The notes under the pieces were generated by a model, which ran no database searches, had not been told where the DNA came from, and was given only the letters and a program-made list of their open reading frames with translations. From assembly GCF_003287975.1 (NCBI RefSeq), contig NZ_QMKQ01000016.1:1-64000 (forward strand): a stretch of DNA of 64,000 nt. The letters are read 5' to 3'. Source of the DNA: Arthrobacter sp. AQ5-05 (GTDB lineage: Bacteria > Actinomycetota > Actinomycetes > Actinomycetales > Micrococcaceae). The translations under genes and the position numbers were made by a program. Below, one piece after another: positions 53,709 through 64,000 of this stretch (positions are counted from its first letter, which is position 1; each line of letters starts with the position of its first letter).

Positions 53709-56201
53709 TTGAAGAATCGGTTCAATCCCGTCGATCCCCCGGCAGTGCAGGCTCCGGTCCCGGCCATGGATGCAGGAGAGCTCGACCTCCTGAACCGGTA
53801 CTGGAATGCGGCAAATTACCTGACCGTTGCCCAGATCTACCTCCAGGACAATGCGTTGCTGCGCGTTCCATTGGCCGCTGGACACATCAAGCCGCGGCTG
53901 CTGGGGCATTGGGGAACGAGTCCCGGATTGTCCATGATCTATGTGAATCTCAATCGGCTCATCCGCATGACCGGCGCCCAGGTCCTGTTCATGACCGGTC
54001 CCGGACACGGCGGACCCGCAGTGGTAGCCAACCTGTATCTGGAAGGAACCTATTCCGAGATCTACCCCGAGGTCGGCCGGGATCTTCCGGGGCTGCAACG
54101 GCTGGTCCGTCAGTTTTCCACTCCGGGCGGCATCCCCAGCCATGTAGGGCCGGCCACACCCGGTTCCATCCACGAAGGCGGGGAGTTGGGCTACTCGCTG
54201 GCACATGCAACCGGTGCCGCAATGGACAACCCCGACCTCATAGTCGCCTGCGTGGTCGGCGACGGGGAAGCCGAAACGGGCCCATTGGAAGGAGCATGGA
54301 AGGCTCCTTCGTTCCTGAACCCTGACCGGGATGGGGCCGTCCTGCCGGTTCTGCACCTCAACGGTCACAAGATTTCCGGTCCCACGATCCTGGGCCGGCG
54401 TTCCGACAGCCAAGTCATGGCGCTGTTGCGCGCTCACGGCTGGGAACCGGTCATGGTCACCGGTGACGACCCTGCCCTTGTACATACGAGCCTTGCCCGG
54501 GCCCTCGCCGACTCCCACACCCGGATCATCCAGATCCAGGAGCGGGCCCGCAGTCGTGGAAACACAGGGCCTGCCCCGTGGCCTGCCATCGTCATGCGCA
54601 CCCCAAAGGGCTGGTCGGGCCCGGCTTTCGTGGATGGAGTCCCGATCGAGGGCACGTTCCGTGCCCACCAGGTTCCGTTGGGCTCGGTCCGGGAGAATCC
54701 CGCCCACTTGGCTCAGCTGGAATCCTGGTTGCGCTCCTACAAACCGGAAACGCTCTTTGATGAGGACGGACGGCTGGTTCCGGAACTTGCGGCACTCGCC
54801 CCCCAGGGGCACTTGCGCATGGGCGCCAATCACTGGGCCAACGGCGGTTCGTCGGCCCCGCTGCCGCTGCGGCCGCTGGAAGACTATGCCCTCAAGGTGG
54901 GTGCTCCGGGTTCCACCAAACACGAAACCACCAGGCCGTTGGGTGAGATGTTTCGCGACATCTATGCCGATACGGCCCAGGATCCCCGGTTCAGGCTGTT
55001 CAGCCCGGATGAGACCAACAGCAATCGACTTGGTGCCGTCTTCGAGGTCACCGACAGGTGCCTGATGACTCCGTCGTTGGACGGCGATGACCATTTGTCC
55101 CGGAACGGCCGCGTCATGGAGGTCCTTTCGGAGCACCTCTGTCAGGGCTGGCTCGAAGGCTACGTCCTCACCGGACGATATGGATTCTTTGCCACCTATG
55201 AAGCGTTTGCCATGGTGAGCGCCTCCATGACCGTCCAACACGCCAAATGGCTCCAGCACGCCCGTGAACTACCCTGGCGGCACCCCGTGCCCAGCCTGAA
55301 CATCCTGCTCACATCGACGTGTTGGCGCAACGACCACAATGGCTTCAGCCACCAGGGACCGGGCCTGATCGACACCGTGCTGTCCCTGTCCGGCTCGGTG
55401 GTCCGGGTCTATCTTCCCCCGGACTCCAACACCTTGTTGGCCACGGCCGAACACGTCCTACACAGCAATGGCCACCTGAACCTGGTCGTCGTGGACAAGC
55501 AACCCCACCCCCAATACCTGAATCTGGAGGAGGCCCGCCGACACGCCGCAGCCGGTGCCTCGATCTGGCGGTGGGCGGGCAACGAGGATTCACCCGGAAA
55601 CACGATCAGCGGCCGGAGCACAAGGACCGGCACCGAATCATCCGTCACGGCTGCCGACGGGCAGTTGCCGCAGGCCGAGCCGGACATCGTCCTGGCCTGC
55701 GCCGGCGATGTCCCTACCGAGGAGACGCTCGCCGCGGCATGGTTGTTGCAGCGCTATGTACCCGGGCTGCGGGTCCGGGTGGTCAATGTGATGGATGTGT
55801 TCGTGCTTCCGCCCCATGCCGTCCATCCCCATGGGCTCACCGACGCCGGTTTCGAAGGCCTGTTCACCGCTGAGCGCGATGTTGTCGTGGCATGGCATGG
55901 GTACGCCCGAGCCATACACCAACTGCTGCACGGACGCTCGAATCCGGGCCGTTTCCACGTCCGCGGCTACAACGAACAAGGAACTACGACGACGCCGTTC
56001 GACATGGTGGTCCTCAACCGCATGAGCCGCTACCACCTTGCCCTCGAGGCGTTGAACCGGGTCGACGGCCAGTTCGACGGCGCCCTCGAACTGGTGGAGC
56101 ACTGCCGGGCCATGCTCGTGAAACACGAAGCCTACATTCGCCGGCATTTGGAGGACATGCCCGAAATCCGCGACTGGGTCTGGTCCCCGCCTCGGGGCTG
56201 A
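53709..56201 (+). CDS. xfp: phosphoketolase (xylulose-5-phosphate/fructose-6-phosphate)
   Basis: Thiamine diphosphate enzyme of about 830 residues that cleaves xylulose 5-phosphate (or fructose 6-phosphate) with phosphate to acetyl phosphate and a shorter sugar phosphate. Motifs: NRYWNAANYLTVAQIYLQDN, GHWGTSPGLSMIYVNLNRL, MTGPGHGGPA, STPGGIPSHVGPATPGSIHEGGELGYSLAHA, the ThDP motif VVGDGEAETGPLEGAW and later GYNEQGTTTTPFDMVVLN. The TTG at 53709 has GGAG six bases upstream; a GTG at 53625 is an in-frame alternative without a good site. With ackA it forms a short ATP-yielding route. Confidence 0.95.
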   Translation: MKNRFNPVDPPAVQAPVPAMDAGELDLLNRYWNAANYLTVAQIYLQDNALLRVPLAAGHIKPRLLGHWGTSPGLSMIYVNLNRLIRMTGAQVLFMTGPGHGGPAVVANLYLEGTYSEIYPEVGRDLPGLQRLVRQFSTPGGIPSHVGPATPGSIHEGGELGYSLAHATGAAMDNPDLIVACVVGDGEAETGPLEGAWKAPSFLNPDRDGAVLPVLHLNGHKISGPTILGRRSDSQVMALLRAHGWEPVMVTGDDPALVHTSLARALADSHTRIIQIQERARSRGNTGPAPWPAIVMRTPKGWSGPAFVDGVPIEGTFRAHQVPLGSVRENPAHLAQLESWLRSYKPETLFDEDGRLVPELAALAPQGHLRMGANHWANGGSSAPLPLRPLEDYALKVGAPGSTKHETTRPLGEMFRDIYADTAQDPRFRLFSPDETNSNRLGAVFEVTDRCLMTPSLDGDDHLSRNGRVMEVLSEHLCQGWLEGYVLTGRYGFFATYEAFAMVSASMTVQHAKWLQHARELPWRHPVPSLNILLTSTCWRNDHNGFSHQGPGLIDTVLSLSGSVVRVYLPPDSNTLLATAEHVLHSNGHLNLVVVDKQPHPQYLNLEEARRHAAAGASIWRWAGNEDSPGNTISGRSTRTGTESSVTAADGQLPQAEPDIVLACAGDVPTEETLAAAWLLQRYVPGLRVRVVNVMDVFVLPPHAVHPHGLTDAGFEGLFTAERDVVVAWHGYARAIHQLLHGRSNPGRFHVRGYNEQGTTTTPFDMVVLNRMSRYHLALEALNRVDGQFDGALELVEHCRAMLVKHEAYIRRHLEDMPEIRDWVWSPPRG

Positions 56202-56310
56202 AACCCCTCGCAGGTAAAGGACCATCACTGTCCTGGTCCTGCGGCGTTCAAGACAGATTCCCGCTAGCGCCGAAGGGTTCGCCCCCGGGCGGGAAGCATC
56301 TGCGGCTGGT

Positions 56311-57180
56311 TCATAGTCCCGGCACGATTCCTGCTTCGATCCGTGCCAGCACCTCACGATAGTCCAGCTGGGCCAGATCCACCGCGTCGATCTCCTCCCA
56401 ACGCCGCGGTGCAGCCACGGTCGGGAGCGCCGAGCCTCGCAAGGAGTATGGAACAACCGTCGTCTTTCCCGGCCAGTTTTGGCTCCAGTCGACCAGCACC
56501 TTTCCCCGACGCAATTCCTTGTCCATGCGGCTGACCACCATCTCCGGATATTCACTTTCCAAGGACATGGCCAGTTCATGTGCCAGGCGTGCGACCTCGT
56601 CCGACGTCCTCTTTCCGTCAAGCTCGGCATACACGTGCAAGCCCTTGCGTCCGCTGGTGACAGGGAGGGAGACGACGCCCATTTGGGCAAGCGATTCCTT
56701 GACAAGGAGGGCCACGGCGGCGCACTCGGGCAAGCCTGCACCTTCTCCCGGGTCCAGATCCAGCACCATGCGGTCGGGGTGCTGCGGAGTGCCATCCGGG
56801 GAAAATCGCCATTGCGGCGCGTGGATCTCGAGGGTCGCAGTCTGGGCAAGCCATACCAATGTCCGGGCATCGTTGACCATCGGATAGATATTCACATGAT
56901 CCTTGTGCTGCATTCTTTGGCGCAGTACCCACTCGGGCGTGGAGGCATCAAGATTCTTCTGGAAGAAGCTCTTGCCGGGATCTGTGCCGGTTCCCACTCC
57001 GTCAACCCATCGTTTACGGGTTGCGGGCCGGTCCCTGGCCCATGGGATCATTACCGGGGCTACTTGCATGTAGTACATGGCCACATCCAGCTTGGTGGTA
57101 CCGGTTTCCGGATAGAGAACCTTCCCGGGGTGCGTGAAACGGACAGCTCCACCGTCCACATGCAATTCCTGCGCGCTCAT
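56311..57180 (-). CDS. LigD-type polymerase domain protein (NHEJ primase-polymerase)
   Basis: Archaeo-eukaryotic primase-like PolDom protein of 289 residues, corresponding to the polymerase module of LigD without ligase or nuclease parts. FTHPGKVLYPETGTTKLDVAMYY, FFQKNLDASTPEWV and the metal site MVLDLDPGEGAGL are visible, with VTSGRKGLHVYAEL and the late SLRGSALPTVAAPRRWEE. Such proteins add ribo- or deoxynucleotides during end joining. No Ku or ligase gene is nearby. The ATG at 57180 removes an unconserved leader. Confidence 0.92.
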   Translation of the reverse strand: MSAQELHVDGGAVRFTHPGKVLYPETGTTKLDVAMYYMQVAPVMIPWARDRPATRKRWVDGVGTGTDPGKSFFQKNLDASTPEWVLRQRMQHKDHVNIYPMVNDARTLVWLAQTATLEIHAPQWRFSPDGTPQHPDRMVLDLDPGEGAGLPECAAVALLVKESLAQMGVVSLPVTSGRKGLHVYAELDGKRTSDEVARLAHELAMSLESEYPEMVVSRMDKELRRGKVLVDWSQNWPGKTTVVPYSLRGSALPTVAAPRRWEEIDAVDLAQLDYREVLARIEAGIVPGL

Positions 57181-57517
57181 GGTGAGCCCCGGGTTCCACA
57201 ACGGTTCGGGTTACCGACAGCTTGGCTTTGAGGCCGTCCGCATCCGGGTCCCTGGCCAACCACGGTCTCGAGCCCGGCACCGTCGTTCATTCGAGGATCA
57301 CCTTTCCTCTGCGATCATTGACTCTCGATTCTGATGCCGGGATCGACAGATGTCCAGAGCTATCACGAGCCGAATAGCTTGTCCGGCCCCGCCGCCGCCC
57401 TATGCCCTGGGCCACCATCAGGGCTACGCTGTCGATCATGTTACTGGTCTGTTCTGGGGTTCCCGTCCTCGGTTGCTTCCTCCGTCCGGCCGAAGCATCC
57501 AAGCCCAGGAGTGAACC
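57181..57517. other. divergent intergenic region, no gene seen
   Basis: 337 bases between the polymerase gene (minus) and the ABC1 kinase gene (plus), holding both promoters. No convincing frame and no clear GGG-N8-CCC box was found. Confidence 0.45.
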
Positions 57518-59164
57518 GTGACCTCGCACTTTGAACGCTATGCTGAAGTTGCGGAAATCCTCGTCAGGCATGGTTTCGAATCGTTGGTGAACGTTCTAGG
57601 ACTGGAACGGCTGCAGTTGCGTTCGATACCACGCTCGTCCGGACCGTTGAGTAATCCGGATCGCCTGGTTCTGGCCTTGGAAGAGCTGGGGCCCGCCTTC
57701 ATCAAACTTGGGCAAGTGCTTTCCACGCGGCCGGACCTACTTCCGCCAAACTACCTTGCGGCGCTTTCCAGGCTCCAAGACGGTACACTTCCCGTTCCGT
57801 CAAACATCATTCGTTCCTTGATCACACAGGAATTGGGCGCATCTCCCGAGGAAGTGTTTGCCGACTTCAGTGATGCTCCCTTGGCCAGCGCGTCCATCGG
57901 CCAAGCCCATGCCGCGACCCTGCACAACGGCACCGCTGTGGTCGTCAAGGTTCGGCGGCCCGGCGTTGTCTCACAGGTGCAGGAAGACCTGGAGATCCTG
58001 CAAAACCTGGCCCACCAGGCAAGCCGCAATTGGAGCGCCGTGGCGGACTACAACGTGGAGTCGATAGCGGCTGCCTTTGCGGCAACGCTTCGGGCCGAGT
58101 TGGACTACCTCAAGGAAGGCCAGAACGCAGAGAGGTTTGCCAACAACTTTGCCGGAGACGCAAGTATCCACATTCCAAAGGTCTTCTGGGAAACCACGAC
58201 GTCCCGGGTCCTGACGATCGAAAGGATCCACGGACTGAAGATCGATGATGCAAAGATCCGCGCCATGCCCGTGGCCGCACGGGACCAATTGGCCGAGCAG
58301 GCCACACGAGCAATCGCGCAAATGATCTTCGATGATGGGTTCTTCCACGCAGACCCACACCCCGGAAATCTGTTCGTTGAATCCACCGGGTGTATTGGGT
58401 TGATCGATTTTGGAATGGTTGGCGAGCTGAGCGAGCGTCTCCGAGACCAACTCGGCAAGCTACTCCTTGCGTTCAGCAGGAATGACGCCGACCGGATTTC
58501 CCGCTGCCTGATTCAGCTCTCGATCAACACGAACACCACAAACCGGGAACGACTCGTGCAGGACATCGGACACTTCATGCGGCAATATCAGGGCAAGCTT
58601 CTTGGCGAAGTCCAGCTCTCGTCCCTCGTCACCGAGCTCCTCGCCATCCTGCGCACCCACCGGCTTCAATTGCCCAGCGAAATGGCGATGCTGGCAAAGA
58701 TGATCCTGATGACCGAAGGCATGGGCGTTCGGCTCAATCCCGAGTTCAATCTCGGTGAGGTGCTCAAGCCCTATGCGGGCAGGCTGGCCCTCGAACGGCT
58801 CAATCCGCGCAGACTACCTGGCATGCTCAAGCAGTGGGGATTGGATGCTGCGGACCTCGGCGCCGACCTGCCCGAACTCCTGGAGCGCGTGCTTCGAAAC
58901 CTCGACGACGGCCCCGAGGTGCGACTCCGTTCCGACGACCTCCTGCCGTTGCTTGCCCGGGCGGAACGCATCGGAAATCGGCTCGTGGCAGGCATGATTC
59001 TCGCAGCGTTCATCCGCGGAATCGGGGATCTAACAACTGCTGACCGTGATCGATTGAATTCGTGGCAAAACTGGTTGCTTGCCGGCGGTCTCGGCGCCAT
59101 GGGGGCCATGGGCGGTTACCTGGCGTGGACTTCCAGACCGAAGGCACGACGCCCCGGGCCGTAG
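57518..59164 (+). CDS. ABC1/UbiB family atypical kinase
   Basis: A 548-residue protein with GTG start behind AGGAG. The family's KxGQ motif is FIKLGQVLSTRPDLLP, the Ala-rich nucleotide loop PLASASIGQAHAATL, the invariant Lys AVVVKVRRPG, then GFFHADPHPGNLFV and CIGLIDFGMVG. C-terminal hydrophobic helices (LLAGGLGAMGAMGGYLAW) anchor it to the membrane. UbiB/COQ8 proteins support isoprenoid quinone synthesis. In a menaquinone-using actinobacterium the target is uncertain. Confidence 0.93.
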   Translation: MTSHFERYAEVAEILVRHGFESLVNVLGLERLQLRSIPRSSGPLSNPDRLVLALEELGPAFIKLGQVLSTRPDLLPPNYLAALSRLQDGTLPVPSNIIRSLITQELGASPEEVFADFSDAPLASASIGQAHAATLHNGTAVVVKVRRPGVVSQVQEDLEILQNLAHQASRNWSAVADYNVESIAAAFAATLRAELDYLKEGQNAERFANNFAGDASIHIPKVFWETTTSRVLTIERIHGLKIDDAKIRAMPVAARDQLAEQATRAIAQMIFDDGFFHADPHPGNLFVESTGCIGLIDFGMVGELSERLRDQLGKLLLAFSRNDADRISRCLIQLSINTNTTNRERLVQDIGHFMRQYQGKLLGEVQLSSLVTELLAILRTHRLQLPSEMAMLAKMILMTEGMGVRLNPEFNLGEVLKPYAGRLALERLNPRRLPGMLKQWGLDAADLGADLPELLERVLRNLDDGPEVRLRSDDLLPLLARAERIGNRLVAGMILAAFIRGIGDLTTADRDRLNSWQNWLLAGGLGAMGAMGGYLAWTSRPKARRPGP

Positions 59165-59210
59165 TGATGCGCTGCGCCTCTCAATCAAGATTGGGATGGC
59201 CTTCTGCCCG

Positions 59211-61463
<2,253 letters not shown>

Positions 61464-61489
61464 CTATCCCTAGCTCCCAAGGATCCATC

Positions 61490-62560
61490 ATGAAGGCATT
61501 GATCTACCATGGTCCGGGCGACAAGTCCTGGTCGGATGCTCCAGACCCGCAAATCCTCCATGCCGGCGACGCAATCGTCAGGGTGGATACCACAACGATC
61601 TGCGGAACCGACCTCCACATTCTCAAGGGTGACGTTCCGGCTGTCCTGCCCGGACGGATCTTGGGTCACGAAGGCGTTGGAACCGTGATGGAGACGGGGC
61701 CGGGCGTTCACGACCTGACCGCGGGCGACCGGGTCCTGATCTCCTGCATCAAGTCGTGCGGACACTGCCCCAATTGCCGTATCGGGCTGTACTCCCATTG
61801 CCTCGGCCAGGAGGGACAATCCGGCATCGGCTGGGTTTTTGGCCACCTCATCGATGGCACCCAAGCCGAATTCGTCCGGGTGCCCTACGCAGACAACTCG
61901 CTGTACAAGCTGCCCGAAAGCGTCAGCAATGTCGAGGGAGTCATGCTCTCGGACATCTTGCCCACGGGCTTCGAAATCGGGATCCTCGCCGGCGGGGTCA
62001 AGCCCGGGGATGTGGTCGCAGTCGTCGGCGCCGGACCGGTGGGGCTTGCCGCCATCGCCACCGCCGGGCTCTGCGGAGCCGGGACCGTCGTGGCCATCGA
62101 CCGGGATGCCAGCAGACTCGAGCAGGCCCGGGAATTCGGGGCGACGGATACCGTTGACTCCACCGCTGTGGATTGGCGCAAGCAGGTCATGGCCCTCACC
62201 GATGGCGCAGGGGTGGATGTGTCCGTCGAGGCCGTTGGGCTGCCGGAAACCTTCACCATGGCGGTGGGGCTTGTCCGTCCGGGCGGCCGAATTGCCAATG
62301 TCGGGGTCCACGGCACCAGCGTTGAACTGGCCTTGCAGGAGCTGTGGATCCAGAACATCAGCATCACCATGGGACTGGTCAACACCAATACCACCCCGAT
62401 GCTGCTGAAGCTCGTGGCGCAGCACAAGATCCCGGCCGCAAAGTTCGCCACCCACACGTTCACGTTCGATCAGATCATTGGCGCCTACGACACCTTCTCC
62501 CGGGCTGCCGAGACCAAGGCGCTGAAAGTCATCATCAATCGCGTCAACTCACAATCCTGA
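61490..62560 (+). CDS. zinc-dependent alcohol dehydrogenase
   Basis: Medium-chain dehydrogenase of 356 residues. Catalytic zinc ligands lie in TTICGTDLHIL (Cys about 38) and ILGHEGVGTV (His about 59). The structural zinc knuckle is CGHCPNCRIGLYSHC. The Rossmann motif is VAVVGAGPVGLAAIATA. It is close to the group of Zn-alcohol dehydrogenases acting on short-chain or secondary alcohols. It starts a plus-strand run with the NADP-binding protein and a Usp gene. It could reoxidise NADH when respiration is limited. Confidence 0.92.
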   Translation: MKALIYHGPGDKSWSDAPDPQILHAGDAIVRVDTTTICGTDLHILKGDVPAVLPGRILGHEGVGTVMETGPGVHDLTAGDRVLISCIKSCGHCPNCRIGLYSHCLGQEGQSGIGWVFGHLIDGTQAEFVRVPYADNSLYKLPESVSNVEGVMLSDILPTGFEIGILAGGVKPGDVVAVVGAGPVGLAAIATAGLCGAGTVVAIDRDASRLEQAREFGATDTVDSTAVDWRKQVMALTDGAGVDVSVEAVGLPETFTMAVGLVRPGGRIANVGVHGTSVELALQELWIQNISITMGLVNTNTTPMLLKLVAQHKIPAAKFATHTFTFDQIIGAYDTFSRAAETKALKVIINRVNSQS

Positions 62561-62571
62561 AAGGCAGAATC

Positions 62572-63213
62572 ATGGAACAGGTCACCATCATCGGCAACGG
62601 GCACATGGCCCGGTCCATCGCCGTCCGAATGCTCCAGGCCAGGCGCTCCGTGCAAATCCTTGGCCGCAACGGCGAAAAGACCAGGGATCTGGTGGAGTTC
62701 CTCGGCGCCGGCGCCCGGGGCGGCGCCGAGGGCGCGCCCATCGACGGAGGTATCGTGTTCCTCGCAGTGCCCTACAACGAAGGAAAGGACGCCATGCTCG
62801 TCTATGGCGACGCCCTGGCCGGAAAAGTCGTCGTGGACATCAGCAATCCCGTGGACCTGGCAACCTTTGACAAGCTGCTGGTCCCGAGCGGAACGTCCGC
62901 GGCCGAAGAGATCGCCGTGCATGCCAGCCCGGAAGCCCATGTTGTCAAGGCGTTCAACACCTGCCTGGCCAAGCCCCTGGAGGCGGGGTCCGTGGCCGGG
63001 TTGCCGCTGGATGTCTTCATCGCGGGCGACTCCGAGCAGGCCAAGGTCGAGGTCAGCGCCGTCGTGGCGGCCTCGGGGCTGCGCCCGATTGACGTCGGGC
63101 CGTTGCGCCGGGCCCGCGAGCTGGAGGCCATGATGTTGCTGGTCATGGGCCTGCAGGTCAGCCCCGACCAGGACAACTTCAATTGGGATACGTCCCTGAA
63201 GCTCCTTCCTTAG
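62572..63213 (+). CDS. NADPH-dependent F420 reductase-like / NADP-binding protein
   Basis: A 213-residue Rossmann protein. The dinucleotide motif is VTIIGNGHMARSIAVRMLQARRSV, then ILGRNGEK, IVFLAVPYNEGK, VVVDISNPVD and HVVKAFNTCLA, the pattern of the FNO (F420:NADP oxidoreductase-like) family. The C-terminal half, PLRRARELEAMMLLVMGLQ, matches the same family. Whether it uses F420 or a quinone or metal complex cannot be told. It starts 11 bases after the alcohol dehydrogenase. Confidence 0.9.
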   Translation: MEQVTIIGNGHMARSIAVRMLQARRSVQILGRNGEKTRDLVEFLGAGARGGAEGAPIDGGIVFLAVPYNEGKDAMLVYGDALAGKVVVDISNPVDLATFDKLLVPSGTSAAEEIAVHASPEAHVVKAFNTCLAKPLEAGSVAGLPLDVFIAGDSEQAKVEVSAVVAASGLRPIDVGPLRRARELEAMMLLVMGLQVSPDQDNFNWDTSLKLLP

Positions 63214-63219
63214 GAAGAC

Positions 63220-63696
63220 ATGAAAGCACCGTCGGAAAGGCCGGACCGCATCGTCGCAGGAATCGACGGCTCCGGATGCTCCAGGTTGGTCTTGCAGACC
63301 GCAGCAGCGGTTGCGGCGGCCTTGAAACTGAACCTGCAGGTCATTAGTTGCTGGAGCCGCCAGGATTTCCTCTTTGCCTCGCAGTTTCCCGGTGGCCGGT
63401 TCCCAGACCCGGATCTGGTCGAAAGGGAAGCATCGCATCTGGTGAATGACACCATCAAGCGCGCGTTTGGCCCGAACCGACCACCCGGACTGACCGTCAG
63501 AATCAGGTACGGGCATCCGGCAGCGGTCCTGATCGAGGAGAGCGCCAATGCGCGAATGCTCGTAGTGGGCCGGCGCGGCCGCGGAGGATTCAACGGCTTG
63601 CCGATCGGATCCGTGGCTTCCGCATGCACCGCCTATGCCCATTGTCCGGTGGTCGTCGTCAATGACCCGGATCAGGACGGATTCAACCGGTCATAA
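63220..63696 (+). CDS. universal stress protein (second)
   Basis: UspA-domain protein of 158 residues: RIVAGIDGSGCSRLVLQTAAAVAAALKL at the start, ATP loop VVGRRGRGGFNGLPIGSVASACTAYAHCPVVVV at the end. It follows the reductase-like gene by six bases and precedes a P-type ATPase gene. The order P-ATPase plus Usp repeats that of mgtA and its Usp partner. Confidence 0.92.
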   Translation: MKAPSERPDRIVAGIDGSGCSRLVLQTAAAVAAALKLNLQVISCWSRQDFLFASQFPGGRFPDPDLVEREASHLVNDTIKRAFGPNRPPGLTVRIRYGHPAAVLIEESANARMLVVGRRGRGGFNGLPIGSVASACTAYAHCPVVVVNDPDQDGFNRS

Positions 63697-63718
63697 CCGG
63701 CAAACACGGAACGGTCCG

Positions 63719-64000
63719 ATGCGGTCCATTCGCCAACACCTCATGATCACGGCCACCCTTCTGGTGGGGTGCCTCGTGCTCCTGCTGCTGCTGTTCGGCC
63801 ACGGAGGCAACGCGCAATTGCTGGCCGGCGTCTTTGCCGCGGCCGCCGCCGTACAACGGGGTGCGGAAATGATCCGCGAGATGTCCCACGGCCGCTGGGG
63901 CGTGGACTTTCTTGCCGTCACGGCTATCGCCAGCACCATCGCCGTGGGTGAATACCTCGCGGCCTTGATCGTCGTGTTGATGCTTTACAGCGGGTCGGAG
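63719..64000 (+). CDS. heavy-metal-type P-type ATPase, N-terminal part (cut by window end)
   Basis: The first 94 codons of a P1B-type ATPase that continues beyond the window. It begins with a hydrophobic hairpin (ITATLLVGCLVLLLLLFG, then LLAGVFAAAAAVQRG), and GVDFLAVTAIASTIAVGEYLAALIVVLML is the typical M3/M4 approach of heavy-metal ATPases lacking an N-terminal metal-binding domain. The ion cannot be told without the CPC-type motif. It lies 22 bases past the Usp stop. Confidence 0.85.
   Translation, partial: MRSIRQHLMITATLLVGCLVLLLLLFGHGGNAQLLAGVFAAAAAVQRGAEMIREMSHGRWGVDFLAVTAIASTIAVGEYLAALIVVLMLYSGSE

Noticed and set aside
53682-55259. 525-codon minus-strand frame inside the phosphoketolase gene
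   Set aside because: Antisense shadow; the phosphoketolase motifs are continuous on the plus strand.

Overview
The window is high-GC DNA from an actinobacterium, most likely a member of the Micrococcaceae (Arthrobacter or Paeniglutamicibacter type). This rests on a purN/DUF6350 (PerM-like) neighbourhood, a SigK-RskA pair with a fasciclin lipoprotein, an Rpf-LysM protein, a DevS/DosS-like kinase, many GTG/TTG starts and ATGA-coupled operons. No rRNA, tRNA, CRISPR array, insertion sequence or prophage was seen. All assignments come from reading the sequence; no search was run.

1-9.6 kb: purN, a frameshifted YbaK/ProX-type deacylase, a four-gene oligopeptide-type ABC importer (minus strand), a small membrane protein with a DinB-like protein, a PerM/DUF6350 protein and a TauE/SafE exporter. 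9.9-17 kb: a two-gene hpaH-hpaI fragment of aromatic catabolism, cutC, a PatB-like aminotransferase, an FMN reductase and several small membrane proteins, one of them behind a CsoR-type operator. 17.3-23.3 kb: a FadR-type GntR regulator coupled to a soluble cache-domain protein, divergent from a complete spermidine/putrescine-type ABC importer. 23.7-27.8 kb: a SigK regulon in miniature, namely a membrane-anchored molybdenum oxidoreductase, RskA, SigK and a fasciclin lipoprotein. The oxidoreductase and the fasciclin gene are preceded by promoter-like elements of identical design (CCAATCC-N15-CCGAAT).

28-42.4 kb: a type III PKS, methyltransferase and FAD-monooxygenase operon (phenolic lipid or quinone type), an RNase H-like protein, a second CsoR-type operator ahead of a small Cys-rich protein, two secreted proteins (HNH nuclease, sunset-domain), kynA with a PaaX-like regulator, an ArsR-SRPBCC pair, a trimethylamine monooxygenase, a PadR-membrane protein pair and an Rpf-LysM protein with a long structured leader. 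42.7-48.1 kb: a phosphonate unit (phosphonatase-like HAD, GntR/UTRA regulator, FAD oxidoreductase, phnD-phnC-phnE) with two candidate GntR operators exactly 100 bp apart.

48.1-49.1 kb holds no recognisable gene. From 49.1 kb to the right edge lies a block that resembles the mycobacterial DosR dormancy/hypoxia set: acetate kinase, an MgtA-type P-ATPase, two universal stress proteins, phosphoketolase, a LigD-type polymerase, an ABC1/UbiB kinase, a two-GAF histidine kinase that keeps the DosS haem ligand position, a Zn-alcohol dehydrogenase, an F420/NADP reductase-like protein and the start of a second P-type ATPase. Three GGG-N8-CCC palindromes of DosR-box spacing lie in its promoter gaps. Acetate kinase and phosphoketolase together would give ATP from acetyl phosphate when respiration stops, which fits an oxygen-limitation island.
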